A DNA stretch of 64,000 nucleotides from positions 813,001 through 877,000 of the forward strand of contig NC_092674.1 of the NCBI RefSeq assembly GCF_964355755.1. The letters run 5' to 3'. Both the position numbers and the translations under genes were made by a program. This DNA is from Antedon mediterranea (taxonomy: Eukaryota > Echinodermata > Crinoidea > Comatulida > Antedonidae). How positions within the stretch are numbered: the stretch's first letter is position 1; each line of letters opens with the position of its first letter. Under the pieces are notes generated by a model that saw only the letters and a program-made list of their open reading frames with translations, made no database searches and had not been told where the DNA came from. Below are positions 52,101-58,100 of the stretch, piece after piece.

Positions 52101-55100
52101 CTGTAGACTAACCCTTTGCCCATCACACACCACAAAAATAATTACACAATTATCTCAATTAGTATTTTTTTGCAATTTATTAAAATACCATATGTTTTTC
52201 TTAAATATACATTACGCACAGAGGTGGGAATAATGCTCCGCAGTGAAAGGGTTAAAACGTTATGGGTGTGCTTCACAGTATGAAGCCATACTTTTTACAC
52301 TACAGTAAATGCTTGGAAAATGGCTTTACTGGAACAGTCAAATCTATAAATATCGTACACTCTGAAAACCAGAAATGTCACAAAACCATACTTTGGAGTC
52401 AATATGCTAAAAACTCAATTATTACAAATTAACCACCAGTTTAGTAATTGACAGTCTTGTCAATATTAAACCACTTCATTTTCAATTCTTTCTTATTATC
52501 AACATATATTACAAACACAATGACATACTGTATATCTGTTACTTGGATCCTGGCTTATATACTTTACTTATTTAATCTAATCAATAGATCTTCTCTGCAT
52601 TTATCATTCGTTGTCGTCTTGAGTCATAGCACCTATGTCTAAGTACATTAAGTATTCATTCTTATTCATTTATCTTGCATAATCTATGTAAAGTTTATCC
52701 GTACATTTTCCCAAAGCTACTGATCGATTAATTCTTCCTTTTCTTCATCTATTATTAACTTTTGAATTTTATTATCATAAATTACTATTTAATTGTGTAC
52801 AGTCTAAATACTTTTTTTTAAAATTCTCTAATAATTGACTTAAACTTGCCGTAACCTACATTATAAATAAGTGTTGTACTATGGACCTATAAATTATGGT
52901 TGTACCATTGGCATTACAGTTTACCATGAAACTTTATTTTAACACTGTATGTCCGGGTACAAAATGTGGAGGTTGGTGGGATTATACCCGGATGTAATCA
53001 ACAATGGATTTAGCCTCAATTTGAGATTGCATTATACTCTAGCACTGGATTATACTCTGTACTACAATACAGTTTATATTTTTATGTCTTTTATAAAAAT
53101 GTCTTGCCTGTTATTGCCCGACATTTACGCCTACTGTACAATTAAAACTGAAGGCTGTTTTAAAACTGAAGGCTGTTTTAAAACCAGAAGATACCTGAAG
53201 ACATGATCATCGTCTAATTGTTTTGAAAAGCAATGTAGTGAGATTATTCTTTCATCGTCCCTAGTAACCTGTGGTGGTTTATAAAGTGGTTTAATTTGAA
53301 ATCAAATGACGCAGTAATTAAGTGGATAAAGTTTCATAATTTCCTTAAGCAATTTCTTTTAAATAGGAATTATGAGATTTTCGTAATGTATTATTTATTT
53401 TAAACACAGCTAGAGTAAATGATCTTGTATATTCCCTGCAAAATTGATGAAAGGAATACAAATCAAATATAATGGACTCTTCCAAATATAGATGACCTTA
53501 TGATGTCATCAAATTTGACCTAATGATGTCATCATCATTTAACATAATCCATTGTTGATGACTCCTCATAGACAAGATGATGGTTTTGAGATGTATTTTA
53601 AATAGTTCTCACTAAATATTCTTTCTAAATTCACTGTGTAAATCATACAGTATTTGTATCGGATAGTTTTAGCTAGATTGTGTATGTATGTATAACTAAC
53701 AAAATATAAATCAGGAAAAAAATATATTTTGTATCTCATCTTCATAATAATAATCATTAAACATTCCTTTAATTACTAAAATATTGAACATGAAAACATT
53801 TACAGAAACGGTGTATTTAGGTGTATTTATTTTCATTTTTTATTTCGGCTTACGTTAATGCCGCGAATGATAGAGTAGATACAGGTGCTTTCACATTCTG
53901 CATCAAAACTAGCCTCGTCATTCGTGGCATTAAGTTACGTTATTTGGCTTTGTCCCAAGCCTGACAAGCAGTCAGAATAGTAAATTACGTTTTACACTGA
54001 AAATGAATGAGCGTTTTCCCCTTGAGATTGTCCTTAGAGCGTTTCTTACAGCCATCATGTTTATTAATGATTGAATGCGTTTAAATGCTTACTGCGCATT
54101 CTAGGCATTAATGTATTACAACTGTACACAAATAGGATTGTTCTTAGAGTTTATGTAACCATATTTATTTATTACAATGATTTTTAGTTTATTTACCATT
54201 TACAATAGTATAAATGATAATTATTTTACTACTGTATTTTTGGAAGGAGGAAGAAATAACATTCTGGCGCAACTCACCATTGTATTTAGAGCTGGTGGCT
54301 GAGAAGTGAGATGAAAAAGTTGAATAAAATTGTGTCACATTCAACATTTATTGAAGAAAAAACGACAGTTACTTTTATTACATCACTGTTTGAGCCTAAA
54401 AAATGTGTATACAAAATGAAGTCATCACGAATATCACGGTATTTATAATCAGATCACAAGCCAGTGAAATAGTGTGTGCTATTTCAACTTTAGCCGACAA
54501 TGTCATTGATTCTAAGTATTTGTGAAGTCAACACAGGCATCACGACCAATAGTTATTACAGTCGTCTAAGCCTACGCGACCTCATCACAATTACAGTTTT
54601 ACATTCCACTGCGGCTACAAAACGGCTTCAGAAAATCAATAGAGAAATTAATATTGGAGATAATTACCCACACGCATGTAGCCACGTTCAGAACATTTTA
54701 GATGTAGAAGCCCAGCAATGAATCATGCGTTTGGAGCTCCCTGAGGGCGCTAGATTCTGTTGTTGGTCATTCTTGGATTGAAGTATAGTGGAAATAGTCT
54801 GGAAAAAGATCAAGATTAAGATTGAATTATTATTGCATCATTATAATAACAGTAAACACTTCCTATTTATTAGCAAATATTTTGTGCCTAGTGTACATGG
54901 ATAAACTAATAAAAGCCCTTCTCCCCAAAGTGAGAGATCATCATCACAATAACATTTATTTCCAAATAATGGTGGCATCACCAAGAAAGCAAATTCCTGT
55001 ATCAGATACAATACAAACAGAAGAATTTTAGTTGAACAATATAAGAATAAATATTGCACAGATCTATGGCTAGATTATTCAGTAACCTATCATTTTAAGA

Positions 55101-58100
55101 CATTAATAACCATCTGTGTAGTGAATTGATTTAGGTTGGTTTCGGATCATTTCAAGATTCTAAGTTAAATTACCAAGAGACATATCTAAAAGAGCCATTT
55201 ATTGAATGAGTTACCATAGTTACTAAGTGAGGCTTCCAAGATAAGCAAAACGACTGGAAAGAAGCATAATCTTCATTTATGAATGTTTTTTTTTACATAA
55301 TTTTGTTTTTCTTTAGAAGTGCATATTATTTATTAATATACTTTTAGCATCGAAGTAAATCCATAATTTTAAAATTGAAAAACCTTTCTTTCAATGTCAG
55401 AAGATATCAATTTTGTATATCAACTAAAACTAAATAATTGATATAATTGATGAGTGACTTGCTAAATCATACTGAATTAAGAATATTGTAGCAAATACAT
55501 ACCGGCATTGCTTTTCTTAATAAATACATCTCGTGAAATGTTTTCCTTGTAGCGAATACTAAAGTAAAATTAACACACAGACAGACAAATTAAATTATAT
55601 TAATTTAAATGAATTATTAGTTATTTTTGCCGATTCCCAGACACACTAATTTACCATGTCCTGATATATTTAAAATAAAAAATTACTTTGACTTTTGAAA
55701 ACTAATTTATGTACGTAAATGATTTATCTAGATTTTGTAATTGGTATTGTCCAGTGTAACCTGAATATTACTTACCAACGTAGACGTAATTTTTATTCCC
55801 AAATGACCAATTTAAATTGAAATACAAACTGTATATTTTGTTTAAAGCTTGAACATCAACAAGAATGACCAGGAGAACAATATGAATTTAACGGCAATAA
55901 TAAATTCACTATTATCTTATAAAATATTTTTTTTTTTCTGTTTTTCTCTTTTCAATAATTCACAGAGTAGTTCTTTGTTTATCTGTGCAGTCATTTAAAC
56001 GACCTCGTTTTCAGAATTCTTATGTTTTATTATGATTGATAATAAATCTACAATAATTTTTTTTCTTGGTAATGTTATCAGCTTGGATTTTTATGTCAAT
56101 TTTGATATTAAATGATGATATAGCCTCTAGGTTATGTTATCATAGCAGTTTCTATGGATACTTATCTAACATTAATAATACATTGTTTTATGTTGTGTGA
56201 CAATAGTAATTGAAGCTTATAGCGTTTTTGTCAACATCTCAAAAAATGCTCACAGCCCCTAATGATAATTGATCTAGTCCTAATTGAACCTACCCCTGTA
56301 CTTAAACATGTTTAGTATGTTCTCAGACGTTATGGTGTGAATCGTAATTCTAAAATTAATTAGGTTATGGGATTAACTGTATTATCATTCCATCTGCGTT
56401 AATCCTATATATAATTAATACAATTTCCAATTACTTTTGATGTTTATCATATCATTCAGACTTGAATTCTAGATGGTGATTCTGTTTTATATTGATAAAA
56501 ATATAAACAAGTTAACACACATGTGACAAGTGTACTCAATTGAGATTTAGTACAAGTCTACTCATGTCAGACTTAGGACAAGTCTACTCAATTAAGACTT
56601 AGTACAAGTCTACTCAATTGAGACTTAGTACAAGTCTACTCAATTGAGATTTAGTACAAGTCTACGCAAGTGAGACTTAGGGCCTGTTTCTGCTGCATAG
56701 AAAATAACCGGTTAAAATCGGTGTGAATAAATTAAAATCAGTGTGAATAAATTAACTCCATTTTCTTGGCAGCAGAAACAGGACACATTTGTGGTAACCG
56801 GTTAAAAGGCAGCGCAAAATAACCGGTTAAAAACACCAATTTAAATCGGTGTTAGAACGCCGTTTAACCGGTTATCGCTGAGCAATTCTTAGCTGCAACA
56901 CGAAATAACGGTTATTTGATTGACAGTTGTGACCCCGGGTCAGATACCGTCGCATACGATGTGTGTTTTCCTCGTGGTTTTGACAGTCGAACGAAGAAGT
57001 GAACATGTATGTGGATGAATGAAATCACAAGATATGTTATTCAGTCGTGGGGGGAGAGAAAGTACGGGGAAGGATGGCAGGGAATAGAAAAGAATCACAG
57101 ATAATAAATAAGAGCATTTTTGCGAAAGTAAAAGAGGAGTTTGGGGTGGAGTTCCGGGGACTACCCAAGCTAAGCAATTTGAGGCGTTAGTACACGCTCG
57201 CGAAGGGTATGGATGGTCCCCTATATAAACACCAAAACGGAAACAAAAGGAACTCAGAATGTTGCAAATACCTACCAAACGATAGTAGATAATGGTTAAT
57301 TAATTATGAAAACCCAAATTTTATAGCAAAAATCATCCGAATTTATGTTATAAACGATGAATTTAGCAACAAAAACTTAATCCAAACGAGCGTATTTATG
57401 GCATGCCCTTAGTGCCTTTAATAGGAGAACAATGAACATTCTTACTTTGATCGTTTTACATAATATAATTTTTTAGAAAAACATCACATCGACCGAAAAC
57501 AAAGGTAATCAGAGCCTTTGATAATATATTAAATATGATTTTATTAAGCATAGAAATGTGTTGTTATTTATGTTAGTACATAAATATACGAAATAATGTT
57601 CAATACTCATTATTTTATTAAAGGCACTATATGCGTGCGATATTCTATGACTTGGATACTCTCGTTTGATTTAAGTTTTTGTGGCTAAACTCATCGTTTT
57701 TAACATAAATTCGGACGATTTTTGCTATAAAAGTTGGGTTTTCATAATTAATTAACAATTATCTACTCTCGTTTGGTAAGTATTGCAACATTCTGAGTCT
57801 CGTTTTTGTTTCCGTTTGGTGTTTTGTAGGACCGCGCTCGCGAAAGACAACAGTCGTTCACGTGGGAAGGGCCGTATGTCATCGCCTTTGTTGAGGATAA
57901 AAATTATCCTAGTTTAGGCGATCGGGCGCTGCACGACCCTCCCCATCATGTTATTGAAGGCGCCATGAGAATTAATTTTATTAGCGATGTAAGTAGGCTT
58001 TACAAAAAACAAAACTTGTAGACCTGGAGACAACATTTTATTTTTTTAACATGTTTGAGTGAGATGTTCGGCGATATAATACACACGTGTGTACTCACGA

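Noticed and set aside
54500-54721. Open frame of 73 codons in a less AT-rich patch
   Set aside because: No recognisable motif, no splice or repeat context and no second supporting exon. It was left as intron DNA.
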